DNA from: Lentimicrobium sp.
GTDB lineage: Bacteria; Bacteroidota; Bacteroidia; Bacteroidales; Lentimicrobiaceae
Assembly (NCBI GenBank): GCA_019429275.1
Contig: JAHYJC010000017.1
Span: 16,529 to 80,528 of the forward strand
Direction of reading: 5' to 3'
Length of the DNA stretch: 64,000 nucleotides
The translations under genes and the position numbers were made by a program. The notes beneath the pieces are model-generated. The model did no database searches and was not told the origin of the DNA. It saw only the letters and a program-made list of their open reading frames with translations. Numbering within the stretch: position 1 is the stretch's first letter; every line of letters begins with the position of its first letter. Positions 27,641 to 36,657 of the stretch are shown here, piece by piece.

Positions 27641-29080
27641 TTATCTTGATGCAAGGGTTCTGTAATGATCGTACTTTTCAAGCACATCTCTTACAAATTG
27701 TTTTGTCTCAATTCCTTTAACGCGACCATATTTTACTACAGGATCATTATAGAATTCGGGTTTTGATTTTGCAAGCATATAAAATTCGACATTATCATAC
27801 CATATAGCAGGATCTTTACCGTATTTTTCTGCTAGCTTTTGAGCATCAATAATATGGGCAAAACCAATATTATAAGCGGCAAGAACAAATTTAATTCTTT
27901 CCTCAGGATCACTTACCGATTTACTGAAATGTTTGTCAAGATACTGAATTAACTTAAGCCCGGCAGCAATTTGCTCAGCAGGTGTTGAATTGACATCAGC
28001 ACCGTAATGATTGGCTGTTTTTGGCATAAGTTGCATCAGTCCAAAAGCCCCCCTGTGTGAAACCACATCGGGTTGAAATTTTGATTCTTTATAAATGAGT
28101 GCAGCTATTAACCGCCAGTCCCAGTTGTATTGCATGGCAGACTGCCTTATGATTTCGTCATATTCCGAAATGTTCTGAGCCCTCACGGCATGGCCGAGCG
28201 CAAGCCTGGCCAAACGTGGATTTTTGTAATACCTGGAATAGACAGCAGAAAATTCTTTTCCATCCTTATGTCCGCCAATCCACTGGTTAATTTCCTGCAT
28301 CAAATTTCCGGCACTTTTATGAACCGTCCATGAAATTCCCATTTCAGGGCTAACCGGAGTATTGATATCGAGGTTAGGATAAATTTGCGCCATTGCTTCG
28401 GCTGTATGCCTGAAAGCAATGGTATAGTCCACATCATTATTCTCAACCGCCTGGATAAGATCGGTAATATTTGCTTCATCAAAAGAATTGATATCCAACC
28501 TGTTAGATGTTGCATGCTGTATATCGGACAGATAAAACTGCTTTTGTTTTTGAGTTGGAAGTGAAATTACCTTGTCATTTAAATCAGCAAGATTACGAAC
28601 TAACAATTTATCTACTGATTTCATATCAGGCATCCTTCTCCAGTTATTAGGTTTTCTCTGAACCAGAACCTGGGCAGACTCAAACAGCGGATCGGTAAAG
28701 GCAATCCCTTTGCGGATTCCGGCCGAAGCGGGTAATTCCATGGCCACTATATCAACATGACTTTGCCTTAAATATTGAAAGGCTTTGTGTGGATTTGGTT
28801 CAATGATAAGTTCAAGTTCAACGCCAAGATGTGAGGCAAAGCTTTTTAACATTTCATACTGATATCCTTTATCTTCGCCTTTATATGTAAAGTAATTGAA
28901 TGGATTGTCATCAGTTATGGCAATGAGTTTGCCTCTTTTTTGTATATCTGAAAGGATTCCTCCCCTTTCATCAACTCCGGGATAATTAATCTGATTAGAA
29001 ACTCTGAAAGTCCCTGGTGCTATAATGAATAAAAGGAATAGTATTGAGACATTAAATCTTTTAATGAAACGATAAAACAT
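27641..29080 (-). CDS. mltF: MltF-type membrane-bound lytic transglycosylase
   Basis: 479 residues. N-terminal hydrophobic anchor/signal (~10-28), a periplasmic solute-binding domain (SBP_bac_3 type, ~50-275, starting GKLIAITDDNPFNYF) and a C-terminal SLT lysozyme-like domain (~295-470). The catalytic Glu is in LIYKESKF and is followed by GAFGLMQLMPKTA. This is the E. coli MltF architecture; it cleaves peptidoglycan glycan strands to 1,6-anhydro products, and the SBP module senses muropeptides in MltF. No classic lipobox seen. Confidence 0.9.
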   Translation of the reverse strand: MFYRFIKRFNVSILFLLFIIAPGTFRVSNQINYPGVDERGGILSDIQKRGKLIAITDDNPFNYFTYKGEDKGYQYEMLKSFASHLGVELELIIEPNPHKAFQYLRQSHVDIVAMELPASAGIRKGIAFTDPLFESAQVLVQRKPNNWRRMPDMKSVDKLLVRNLADLNDKVISLPTQKQKQFYLSDIQHATSNRLDINSFDEANITDLIQAVENNDVDYTIAFRHTAEAMAQIYPNLDINTPVSPEMGISWTVHKSAGNLMQEINQWIGGHKDGKEFSAVYSRYYKNPRLARLALGHAVRAQNISEYDEIIRQSAMQYNWDWRLIAALIYKESKFQPDVVSHRGAFGLMQLMPKTANHYGADVNSTPAEQIAAGLKLIQYLDKHFSKSVSDPEERIKFVLAAYNIGFAHIIDAQKLAEKYGKDPAIWYDNVEFYMLAKSKPEFYNDPVVKYGRVKGIETKQFVRDVLEKYDHYRTLASR

Positions 29081-29313
29081 TTGATGTAATTAAGTGAATA
29101 ATCGATGAATCTTTCCAATCTGCTAAAATTTACAGATTAAAAATCTAACATCTTTAGTTCCTGCCTTAAAAATTCTAAGGATACCCCATTAATCAAATTT
29201 CATGCCAATCGAATTGCGTATATCATTTGGTGAGAAAAATTCAGATATAATAGCACTGATAATCAACAAAATATACCAGTCTGATAAAAATAATTTGAAA
29301 GGTAGTCATAATT

Positions 29314-30420
29314 TTAGTTTGTTTTTTTGTATCGCCAGACTGAGAGACTTAAAATAAGTACACCGTAAACAGTCAGAATAAGTAAAGATTCAATAATGTT
29401 CTGAATTTCAGAGCCTTTAAGCATAATCATTCTGATAATAGAGATAAAATATGCTATCGGGTTTATGAAATTCAGGTTGCGTGCCCACAATGGCATACTT
29501 TCGACAGGAGTGAAAAGTCCGCTCATGAGAATAAAAATAACCAGGATAAACCACGATAAAAACATGGATTGCTGCTGGGTATGCGTTATAGTGGAAACAA
29601 ATACTCCCAGTCCCATTATAACCAACAAATAAACAGAAGCAACCAGAAATATGAGGAATATATTACCCAGAATTGGAATATCAAACACCAAACGGGCTAA
29701 CAATAGTCCAAAAGCAAGTTCAAAAAGTGCAATTATCCAGAAGGGCAGAAGCTTTCCTGCAATAAACTGGTGTTTTTTAATGGGTGTTACATTAATCTGC
29801 TCAATGGTTCCCAATTCTTTTTCTCTTACAATATTCATCCCTGACAGAAACATACCTATTATGGTAACCAACAAAACCAAAATTCCCGGCACCATCAATG
29901 TTTTATAATCAAGTTCAGGATTAAACCAGAACGACCACGTAAGATTAACCGGAAGTCCGGCATCTGGATTAAATTCTGTTAAAATTTCCTTGTTAAAATC
30001 GTTGATAATTGATACGGTATAAACATTCATCAGGGCAGCCGCGCTGCCATTAACAGCATCTATAACAATCTGAATTTTAGCCGGTTGCCCCAACATAAGT
30101 GCCTTTTCAAAACCAGGCAGAATGACAAGCATCTGATGTGCATTTCCCTTTTGAAGCATGTTCATGCCTGCATTTGAGCCATTCCCGCTTTCAACTATCT
30201 GATAAACCGAAGAGGCTTTGAAATGACTCAGCAATTTTCGTGAAGTGACCGAATTGTCATTATCGGTGATGGTTAGTTTTATTACCTTAATCTCAAATGT
30301 TACCGCATATGAAAGTACCAGCAATTGCACCACAGGAATCACAAATATGATGGGAAGCATCATCTTGTTTCTGAAAATCTGAAGAAATTCCTTCTGCACT
30401 ATGTAGAAAATTGTCCTCAT
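29314..30420 (-). CDS. ABC-2 type export permease (YbhR/YhhJ-like), second permease
   Basis: 368 residues. One TM segment near the N terminus, a large periplasmic loop (~45-170), and five TM segments clustered at ~175-365 with the ABC-2 signature VREKELGTIEQINVTPIKK. Pairs with the permease encoded 9 bp upstream to form a heterodimeric membrane channel. Last gene of the TetR-led operon. In the E. coli counterpart (YbhS/YbhR) the pump exports drugs and cations; the substrate here is unknown. Confidence 0.88.
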   Translation of the reverse strand: MRTIFYIVQKEFLQIFRNKMMLPIIFVIPVVQLLVLSYAVTFEIKVIKLTITDNDNSVTSRKLLSHFKASSVYQIVESGNGSNAGMNMLQKGNAHQMLVILPGFEKALMLGQPAKIQIVIDAVNGSAAALMNVYTVSIINDFNKEILTEFNPDAGLPVNLTWSFWFNPELDYKTLMVPGILVLLVTIIGMFLSGMNIVREKELGTIEQINVTPIKKHQFIAGKLLPFWIIALFELAFGLLLARLVFDIPILGNIFLIFLVASVYLLVIMGLGVFVSTITHTQQQSMFLSWFILVIFILMSGLFTPVESMPLWARNLNFINPIAYFISIIRMIMLKGSEIQNIIESLLILTVYGVLILSLSVWRYKKTN

Positions 30421-30429
30421 TTTGTAGAA

Positions 30430-31524
30430 TTACTCCAACCTGATTTTAAATTTTTTCACACTTGCAAGGATAAAAATCATTGTCATTACCACAAGAATAA
30501 GGGTTTCTTTCCAGATGAATTCAATGCCTGACCCTTTGATCATAATTGATTTGATAATGGTGATGAACCATCTGGGCGGCATAGCCAGACTAATCCATTG
30601 CAAAATATCGGGCATATTTTCTATCGGAAAAACAAAACCCGAAAGCAGAATGGTTGGCAGCATAAGTGCAAACATCGAAAGCATCAACGCTGTTTGTTGA
30701 TTGTTGCTTACTGTGGAAATAAAAATTCCCAGCGATAGTGCCAATAAAATAAACAGAAGGCTTTCGCCCAACAGCAGCAACAGGTTACCGTGAACAGGGA
30801 CACCAAAAACAAAATAACTCAATAACAGAATGGCAGTTGCGTTTATGAATGAAAGCAAAACGTAAGGTAACACTTTCCCTGCAACAATGTGTAGGGGTTT
30901 AAGAGGCGAAACCAGCAGAACTTCCATGGTTCCCAGCTCCTTTTCGCGGGCAATGGCTATGGAGGTCATCATGGCCGAAACCAACATCAGCAGTATTGTG
31001 ATAATGCCGGGAACAAACATGTAAACTCCACGCAAATCAGGATTATAGAGCATTCTTGACTCAGGAACAATTACAGGTATGTTTTCCGGAAGAAAAATCT
31101 CTCGGCTATAAGCAGTAATGATGCCCGAAGCATAACTAACCAGAAGGTTTGCTGTATTTGGGTCAGATGCATCGGCAATCAAATGTATGGCCGGATGGTT
31201 GCCTGACTCAAGTTTTCGCGCGAAATCCTGACCTATAACAACTACCATTTTATTTTCACCTTTTCTGAAACTCTCTTCTATCTGTTGCGTTGAGCCGATG
31301 TGTTCTCCCTCAAGAAAATATCCCGATGCATATAATCTTTTGGTTACAGCTTGTGAAGCATAATCCATTGAGTGATCTATCACGGAAATCCTGGCATCTT
31401 TTATTTCATTGGTGATGGCATACCCAAAAAGAAGTACCTGTATCAAGGGCATTCCAAAAAGTATGATCATTGACCTTACATCGCGGAAAATATGCAGAAA
31501 TTCCTTTATGACAAATCGCTTCAT
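30430..31524 (-). CDS. ABC-2 type export permease (YbhS-like), first permease
   Basis: 364 residues with the same topology as its downstream neighbour: an N-terminal TM, a periplasmic domain (~45-165), then a C-terminal TM bundle. Signature AREKELGTMEVLLVSPLKP marks the ABC-2 family. It starts 10 bp after the second ATPase gene. The two permeases share family motifs but are clearly diverged, so heterodimer assembly is more likely than recent duplication. Confidence 0.88.
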   Translation of the reverse strand: MKRFVIKEFLHIFRDVRSMIILFGMPLIQVLLFGYAITNEIKDARISVIDHSMDYASQAVTKRLYASGYFLEGEHIGSTQQIEESFRKGENKMVVVIGQDFARKLESGNHPAIHLIADASDPNTANLLVSYASGIITAYSREIFLPENIPVIVPESRMLYNPDLRGVYMFVPGIITILLMLVSAMMTSIAIAREKELGTMEVLLVSPLKPLHIVAGKVLPYVLLSFINATAILLLSYFVFGVPVHGNLLLLLGESLLFILLALSLGIFISTVSNNQQTALMLSMFALMLPTILLSGFVFPIENMPDILQWISLAMPPRWFITIIKSIMIKGSGIEFIWKETLILVVMTMIFILASVKKFKIRLE

Positions 31525-31534
31525 AGGTTAGTTG

Positions 31535-32281
31535 CTACATTGCTTTACGGGCCAGTTTCAGAAATACTTCATTCATATCAATTGCCTGGTATTGATTTTT
31601 CAGATTCTGAGGTGTATCCATTGCTTCAATCCTGCCATCGACCATTATTGAAATCCGGTCACAGTATTCAGCTTCATCCATATAGTGGGTAGTCGCAAAA
31701 ACAGTAATTCCCGAAGCGGCTGTTTCATAAATCATTTCCCAGAATTGCCGGCGGGTAATCGGGTCAACTCCTCCGGTTGGTTCATCAAGAAATACAATCT
31801 GCGGTGAGTGCATAATCGCTATCGAAAATGACAATTTTTGCTTAATGCCCAGTGGAAGGGTTGATATTAAAGAATTCTTAAAATCCGACAGTTGAAGTTG
31901 CTCCAGCATCATTTCGGCCTTTTCACGAATTGCGGCCTTATTCATTCCATAAATTCCACCATAAAACCGAAAATTCTCATTGATGGTCAGGTCTTCATAA
32001 AGCGAAAATCGCTGGCTCATGTATCCTATCTGACGCTTAATGGCTTCGGTTTGGGTATAAACATCACATCCTGCGACTCTTATTTTTCCGGATGTAGGCT
32101 GCAGAAGTCCACACAATATTTTGATGGTCGTGGTTTTGCCGGCTCCATTTGCCCCCAGAAAACCAAAAATCTCACCCTTCTCAACAAAAAAGCTAAGATT
32201 ATCATTGGCAACAAAACTTCCAAATTTTTTGACCAGCCCTTCAACTTCAATGACGTAATTTTTGCTGTTTTCATTGATCAT
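31535..32281 (-). CDS. ABC exporter ATPase, C-terminal YbhF-half equivalent
   Basis: 248 residues. Walker A GANGAGKTTT, Walker B IVFLDEPTGGVD and the H-loop in FATTHYMDEAE. The ABC signature reads LPLGIKQK in place of LSGGQ; this LPLG-x-KQ variant is typical of the second nucleotide-binding domain of YbhF-type proteins. Together with the upstream ATPase it reconstitutes the two halves of YbhF as separate proteins, which implies one canonical and one altered composite ATP site. Confidence 0.9.
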   Translation of the reverse strand: MINENSKNYVIEVEGLVKKFGSFVANDNLSFFVEKGEIFGFLGANGAGKTTTIKILCGLLQPTSGKIRVAGCDVYTQTEAIKRQIGYMSQRFSLYEDLTINENFRFYGGIYGMNKAAIREKAEMMLEQLQLSDFKNSLISTLPLGIKQKLSFSIAIMHSPQIVFLDEPTGGVDPITRRQFWEMIYETAASGITVFATTHYMDEAEYCDRISIMVDGRIEAMDTPQNLKNQYQAIDMNEVFLKLARKAM

Positions 32282-32316
32282 GGCCTGGTGTTTATTTCCT
32301 TACCCTGTTCACAGGA

Positions 32317-33237
32317 TTACTTATTCTTTTGCATAAAATAAATAAAACAATCCTCGATTCCCGGTCTGGCTTCTTCGATTTTAAAACTAAAATTCAGATT
32401 TTTTGAAAGGAAGCCGCTTATTTCGTCTATGCCAATAATTTCATTGTTTGTGCTTGCATGAATATACTCACCAAACATTTCAGCGTTTTTTACTCCCTGC
32501 ATCTGCCTGACGGACTTAAGAAGTTGAAGGGGCCGGTCTGATTTGATTTTAAACAACCTCAGGGGGTATGATTCTATGATTCGCTCAGGCGTGTCTGTTG
32601 TCATTATTTTTCCTTCCTGCATTAAAGCAACCCTGTCGCAAAGGATAGCTTCATCCATGTAAGGTGTGGCAACCAGAATCGTTATTTCCAGTTTTTTCAG
32701 CCTGATAAGCATTTCCCAGAATTCACGCCTTGAAACAGCATCAACACCGGTTGTGGGCTCATCCAGTATAAGAACCCTTGGCTGATGTATGAGAGCGCAC
32801 GACAATGCGAGCTTCTGCTTCATTCCTCCCGAAAGCTTTCCGGCCCTTCGTTTTGAGAATGGCGCAATCTGATCGTAAATATCACTTATCAGGTGATAAT
32901 TCTGGTTTATGTCGGCTTTAAAAATACCTGCAAAGAATTTCAGGTTTTCTTCAACGGTAAGGTCATGATAAAGTGAAAACTTTCCGGGCATATAACCCAG
33001 AATTTCCCTCAGCTGGCGGTAGTCTTTTACTATGTCTAATCCGTCTATCGCAGCGTGACCGGAATTGGGCAGCAATAAAGTGGTCAGAATCCGGAAGAGG
33101 GTGGTTTTGCCGGATCCGTCAGGACCAATAAAACCAAATATTTCTCCTTTATTTACTGAAAAACTGACACCCCTCAAGGCTTCAGTATTTCCGTAGTTTT
33201 TTTTTAGCCCCTCTCCGAAAACTGAAATTTCAGACAT
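32317..33237 (-). CDS. ABC exporter ATPase, N-terminal YbhF-half equivalent
   Basis: 306 residues from ATG 33237; an open frame continues 60 bp further up but overlaps the DUF2147 gene. Walker A GPDGSGKTTL, canonical signature LSGGMKQKLAL, Walker B VLILDEPTTGVD, H-loop in VATPYMDEA (the usual His replaced by Pro-Tyr context, as in YbhF-type N-terminal halves). The C-terminal ~75 residues after the NBD form a DUF4162-like accessory region. Starts 2 nt after the DUF2147 stop codon, so it is probably translationally coupled. Confidence 0.88.
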   Translation of the reverse strand: MSEISVFGEGLKKNYGNTEALRGVSFSVNKGEIFGFIGPDGSGKTTLFRILTTLLLPNSGHAAIDGLDIVKDYRQLREILGYMPGKFSLYHDLTVEENLKFFAGIFKADINQNYHLISDIYDQIAPFSKRRAGKLSGGMKQKLALSCALIHQPRVLILDEPTTGVDAVSRREFWEMLIRLKKLEITILVATPYMDEAILCDRVALMQEGKIMTTDTPERIIESYPLRLFKIKSDRPLQLLKSVRQMQGVKNAEMFGEYIHASTNNEIIGIDEISGFLSKNLNFSFKIEEARPGIEDCFIYFMQKNK

Positions 33238-33239
33238 GA

Positions 33240-33722
33240 TTATTTTCGTTGGTTCTCTTCCCTGGTCCAGGTAGCAGTTTTGCCCAGGCCCATCCACGAT
33301 TTGCCAATGTAACCCCTTACCTGCATCTTATTGCCTTCGAGTTTCATATAGCTGTTGTATGTCTTTCCGCTGCTTGGGTTATAGATAGTTCCACCGATCC
33401 ATTCATCTGATGAAGCATCATAGGTAAAGTCCTTCAAAATCTGCAATCCCATAATTTTGCGGGTTTTTAGCTTATCATCAGGATTTTTATTGTCAAGTTT
33501 ATCCTTTCCGTTGCTTTCTTTTGGATCTTTCAGCCATACAATCTCTCCAAAGTATTTGCCATTTGAGGCCTTATAAATCTTTATCTGAGATTTTTCCTTA
33601 CCTGTCTCATCGTCGTAGGTAAGATAAAAACCAACGGCACGGTCGGCTTTCGATTGCGCTTTGAGTGTTGCCGGCATGGTAATGGCCAGAATGAGTCCAG
33701 TAATTAAAAGCAAGTTTTTCAT
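33240..33722 (-). CDS. DUF2147 family exported protein
   Basis: 160 residues; signal peptide ending TLKAQ (~22). Matches the DUF2147 pattern: a 'GxW' type opening (VGFYLTYDDETGKEKSQIKIY), GEIVWLKDP, then GGTIYNPSSGKTYNSYMKLEG and VRGYIGKSWMGLGKTATWTR near the end. A small beta-barrel-like periplasmic protein of unknown function, usually unlinked to transporters. Its position inside the efflux operon is therefore notable. The downstream ATPase gene begins only 2 nt after its stop. Confidence 0.85.
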   Translation of the reverse strand: MKNLLLITGLILAITMPATLKAQSKADRAVGFYLTYDDETGKEKSQIKIYKASNGKYFGEIVWLKDPKESNGKDKLDNKNPDDKLKTRKIMGLQILKDFTYDASSDEWIGGTIYNPSSGKTYNSYMKLEGNKMQVRGYIGKSWMGLGKTATWTREENQRK

Positions 33723-33761
33723 GTGTTCAGATGTTGATTTGTGAATATTTGCCGAAGATAA

Positions 33762-34649
33762 TCAATTTTCAAAAAGGACTTCGGCCGGCATTGCTATTTT
33801 AAGGCTTCCGTCATTAGGGACTTTTAGCTTAACCGCATAAACCAGGTTTACCCGTTCATCCCGGGTCTGAATTATTTTTGGAGTAAACTCTGCAGTTGGT
33901 GATATCCAGGTTACCTTTCCTGAGAATTTAAACATTTCATCCTGACCATCAATAAAGATATCAGCCTTCTGGCCCGTTTTTATTGATGACAACATATTGC
34001 CGCTGATGAAAACCCTGAGCTCCATAACCGAAAGGTCTGAGATTTTATATAACGGTTTCCCGAAGACCGTTACTTCTCCCGGTTCTGCCAACCTCGATAG
34101 TACTGTACCTTCAATTGGATTTATAATATAACACTTACTGATGGATTGTACGACCTGTGCAATTTGGGCATCTATCGCCTTTAATTCGTCTGTCAGACTT
34201 ACCTGTTGAGATTGTACTGCGGATTTTTGCCTGTCAATTACAGCCATGGCTCCAATCACATCATCCATCTGTTTAGGCGTTGCGGCCTGCTCTTCCAATA
34301 GATTTTCAATTCTTTTTCTGTCTTTTTCAAGGTTCCTTTTTTGTTGTTCAAACACCGATGCCTGTGCGCTGAGATTTCCACTCTTTGAGGCCGCCGCCGA
34401 TCGCTGGGCTATCAACTGTAGCTTTTTCAGATAAAGGTGCGCTGTGTCAATAACTCCAATTGTATCGCCCTTTTTAAGTATGGAGCCCTCTTCAGCTTTA
34501 AACCATAAAATCTGTCCGGCTGACTGTGCTGAAACAGTGGTTAAAATGGCCTCAAAGTTGCCATACGCATCGGCCGGTTTGTTTTTTTTACATGAAACTA
34601 TACCCGTTGCCAGAATGAATAGAATCAAAATTTGTATCCGTGCTTTCAT
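33762..34649 (-). CDS. HlyD-family membrane fusion protein (YbhG-like)
   Basis: 295 residues. Lipobox GIVSC near residue 20, so it is probably a lipoprotein rather than a TM-anchored adaptor. A biotinyl-lipoyl-like segment (SAQSAGQILWFKAEEGSILKK region), a long coiled coil (~75-170, heptad-rich with KKLQLIAQRSAAASK) and a barrel domain ending with the typical IAMPAEVLFEN. It bridges the inner-membrane permeases and the TolC protein encoded 14 bp upstream. Counterpart of E. coli YbhG. Confidence 0.9.
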   Translation of the reverse strand: MKARIQILILFILATGIVSCKKNKPADAYGNFEAILTTVSAQSAGQILWFKAEEGSILKKGDTIGVIDTAHLYLKKLQLIAQRSAAASKSGNLSAQASVFEQQKRNLEKDRKRIENLLEEQAATPKQMDDVIGAMAVIDRQKSAVQSQQVSLTDELKAIDAQIAQVVQSISKCYIINPIEGTVLSRLAEPGEVTVFGKPLYKISDLSVMELRVFISGNMLSSIKTGQKADIFIDGQDEMFKFSGKVTWISPTAEFTPKIIQTRDERVNLVYAVKLKVPNDGSLKIAMPAEVLFEN

Positions 34650-34663
34650 GATTGTTTGCAGAT

Positions 34664-35941
34664 TTAATTTGTTAAACCAATAACTGTCAGATAGTTTAGC
34701 TTGGCGCGCTGAAGCATGATTTTATTCACTCCCAGGTTGAGTTTGGCCCTTGTGTAAGCATTTTGCTCTGTCAGGTATTCCGACGAAGTAATGATTCCCG
34801 ACTCAAGCTGGGCTCCGGCCGAAGCAGTAATCGACTGTTGCAGGTCAACTATCCGGTAGTCGGCTGCAAGTTGACTTTCAATCTTCAGTATTTCCTGTTT
34901 GTAGTTATTCAATAAAATGCGCTGATTCATTTCCCAGGCTTGCTGGCGGGTGTGGGTTATCTGCTTTTGAATGTCAATATTTTCCCTGTTTTTTTCTGTG
35001 ATATTCCAATCCCAGACATTCCAATTGAACCTTATGCCCATGATAAAAAACGGATCAAAATTGTTTGACAACATATTCAGTCCGGGTTTTCCATATCCTA
35101 CATTGCTGAATGCCGAAAGCCTGGGCATAATTTTTAAACCAACCATTTGTCGCTGCTTTTCAAGTTTATTTTGTTGCAGGGCAAAAAGCTTATATTCGGG
35201 CCTTTGCCAGTTTTGCCAGAGAGGAACATCGTCAAAAGCGGGCTGCACAAATTCAATTGAAGTATTTGCCTCCAGCCCCGTCAGTTCCGTTAATCTGTAT
35301 ATCGCAGCATTTTTATTATACCTAACATCGGTAAGCATTTGCTCAAGCCTGATCAGTTCAACATCAAGCATATCTGCATTTGTAGGTAGAATAATCCCGT
35401 TTGCCACACCTGCCCTTATTTTTGCCAGCCTTGAATGAATTTCGTCCATTGCCAATTGAAGCAGTTTCTCATTTTCTTCATAAAGTAAAATGGAAAAATA
35501 GGTTTGATTAACTGCCTCCGAAATCCTCAGATTCCCGATTTCAATCTCCTGCAGGTTAATTTCCAGAAATGATATATCAAGCTGTTGCTGCGATTTAATT
35601 GCTCCTCCATCCCAAATCAACTGATTGAAGTCCAGATTCACCCTGTATTGATCGCGCGAAATTGTTGGGATGTCAAGGTTGGGGATGTTTATAGGTACTT
35701 TTGTAACCTCTGACTGCCAGGATGCCTGTCCGTTCAGATTGACCTGAGGCAAATATCCGCGTTGCGAAATTTCAGTCTGATTTTGTTGCAAAGCCCTGTA
35801 TAGTTCACTTTGCATTGCTTGTGGATTATGTTCTACAGCCAGTTTTCGACAAGAATCAAGCGATATAACCAGCGGGTTTTGTGCCAAAATCGCAACATGA
35901 ACAAATAAAAATAAAGTAATCAAAAGAATCTTTGTTTTCAT
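34664..35941 (-). CDS. TolC-family outer membrane efflux protein
   Basis: 425 residues with signal peptide ending ILAQ (~20). Two TolC-type repeats of paired long helices and strands; typical sequences are the ISLDSCRKLAVEHNPQ opening and RAKLNYLTVIGLTN at the end. It forms the outer membrane duct of the tripartite pump. ATG 35941 is preferred over a TTG at 35947; it begins 2 nt after the TetR stop codon, so the two are tightly coupled. Confidence 0.9.
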   Translation of the reverse strand: MKTKILLITLFLFVHVAILAQNPLVISLDSCRKLAVEHNPQAMQSELYRALQQNQTEISQRGYLPQVNLNGQASWQSEVTKVPINIPNLDIPTISRDQYRVNLDFNQLIWDGGAIKSQQQLDISFLEINLQEIEIGNLRISEAVNQTYFSILLYEENEKLLQLAMDEIHSRLAKIRAGVANGIILPTNADMLDVELIRLEQMLTDVRYNKNAAIYRLTELTGLEANTSIEFVQPAFDDVPLWQNWQRPEYKLFALQQNKLEKQRQMVGLKIMPRLSAFSNVGYGKPGLNMLSNNFDPFFIMGIRFNWNVWDWNITEKNRENIDIQKQITHTRQQAWEMNQRILLNNYKQEILKIESQLAADYRIVDLQQSITASAGAQLESGIITSSEYLTEQNAYTRAKLNLGVNKIMLQRAKLNYLTVIGLTN

Positions 35942-35943
35942 TG

Positions 35944-36561
35944 TCAAACTTTTAGTGACCTGATCATGGTTTCTGTTACAATTTGCCTGCGCTCAAGAAC
36001 ATAACTGTTGAATTCTGTATCATTAAGATTCATCATTCCCATAATTAAAGGTCTGCCAATAAAAGGGAAAACACAAAGAGCAAACAGGTTCGTGATAAAA
36101 TGCGCTGTTTTTATCGGCCTTATTTTACCTTCATCTATTTCGGATTGCAATTGCTGACTGAATAAATGTAAATCCATGCCATGCTCTTTGATATTTTCAA
36201 TCAGGCGATAAGGATTTACACTCAATTCGTGAAGTACAAATATCGGAATATCGGGCTGTTTCGATAGGCTTTGAATGTAATATTCAGAAATTCGATCTAT
36301 CTTTTGGAAAAGAGGTAATTCAGAACTGAGGATTAAAATAGCCTGTGGTAAAAAAGATTTCAGCACGCCATCGAAAATGGACTCAAAAAGCTTGTCTTTG
36401 CTTCTGAAATAGTAGTGTAACAAAGCCTTGTTTATTCCCGCTTCATCAGCGATATCCTTCATCCTGGCACCTTCAAAGCCTTTATGTGTAAAAATTTTTT
36501 TTGCGGCTCTAAGTATGAGTTCCTCTGTATTTAATTCTTCCGTAGCCAAAATGTTTTTCAT
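35944..36561 (-). CDS. TetR/AcrR family repressor (CecR-like)
   Basis: 205 residues. N-terminal TetR HTH (~12-58): ILRAAKKIFTHKGFEGAR, then MKDIADEAGINKALLHYYF and the recognition helix. The C-terminal ligand-binding helical domain is unlike any I can tie to a ligand. First gene of the eight-gene export operon, which mirrors the position of cecR ahead of ybhGFSR in E. coli. It most likely represses its own operon through the repeat-rich site between its promoter and start codon. Confidence 0.92.
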   Translation of the reverse strand: MKNILATEELNTEELILRAAKKIFTHKGFEGARMKDIADEAGINKALLHYYFRSKDKLFESIFDGVLKSFLPQAILILSSELPLFQKIDRISEYYIQSLSKQPDIPIFVLHELSVNPYRLIENIKEHGMDLHLFSQQLQSEIDEGKIRPIKTAHFITNLFALCVFPFIGRPLIMGMMNLNDTEFNSYVLERRQIVTETMIRSLKV

Positions 36562-36565
36562 AAAT

Positions 36566-36601
36566 ATTTAACCATTTGATTTAACCAAACAGTCAAATAT
36601 A
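36566..36601 (-). promoter_or_regulatory. Promoter and likely TetR operator of the export operon
   Basis: On the minus strand TATATTTG (36601-36594) is an exact -7 element. Between it and the start codon lie two direct ATTTAACCA copies on the plus strand (36566-36574 and 36579-36587, period 13). An ATTTGA/TCAAAT inverted pair (36574-36579, 36593-36598) overlaps the -7 box. The placement downstream of and over the promoter is what an autorepressor site would look like. Confidence 0.5.
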
Positions 36602-36657
36602 CAACAAAAAGAAAGCGCAATGCAACTTTTTTTAAAAAATTACATTGCACTTATATA

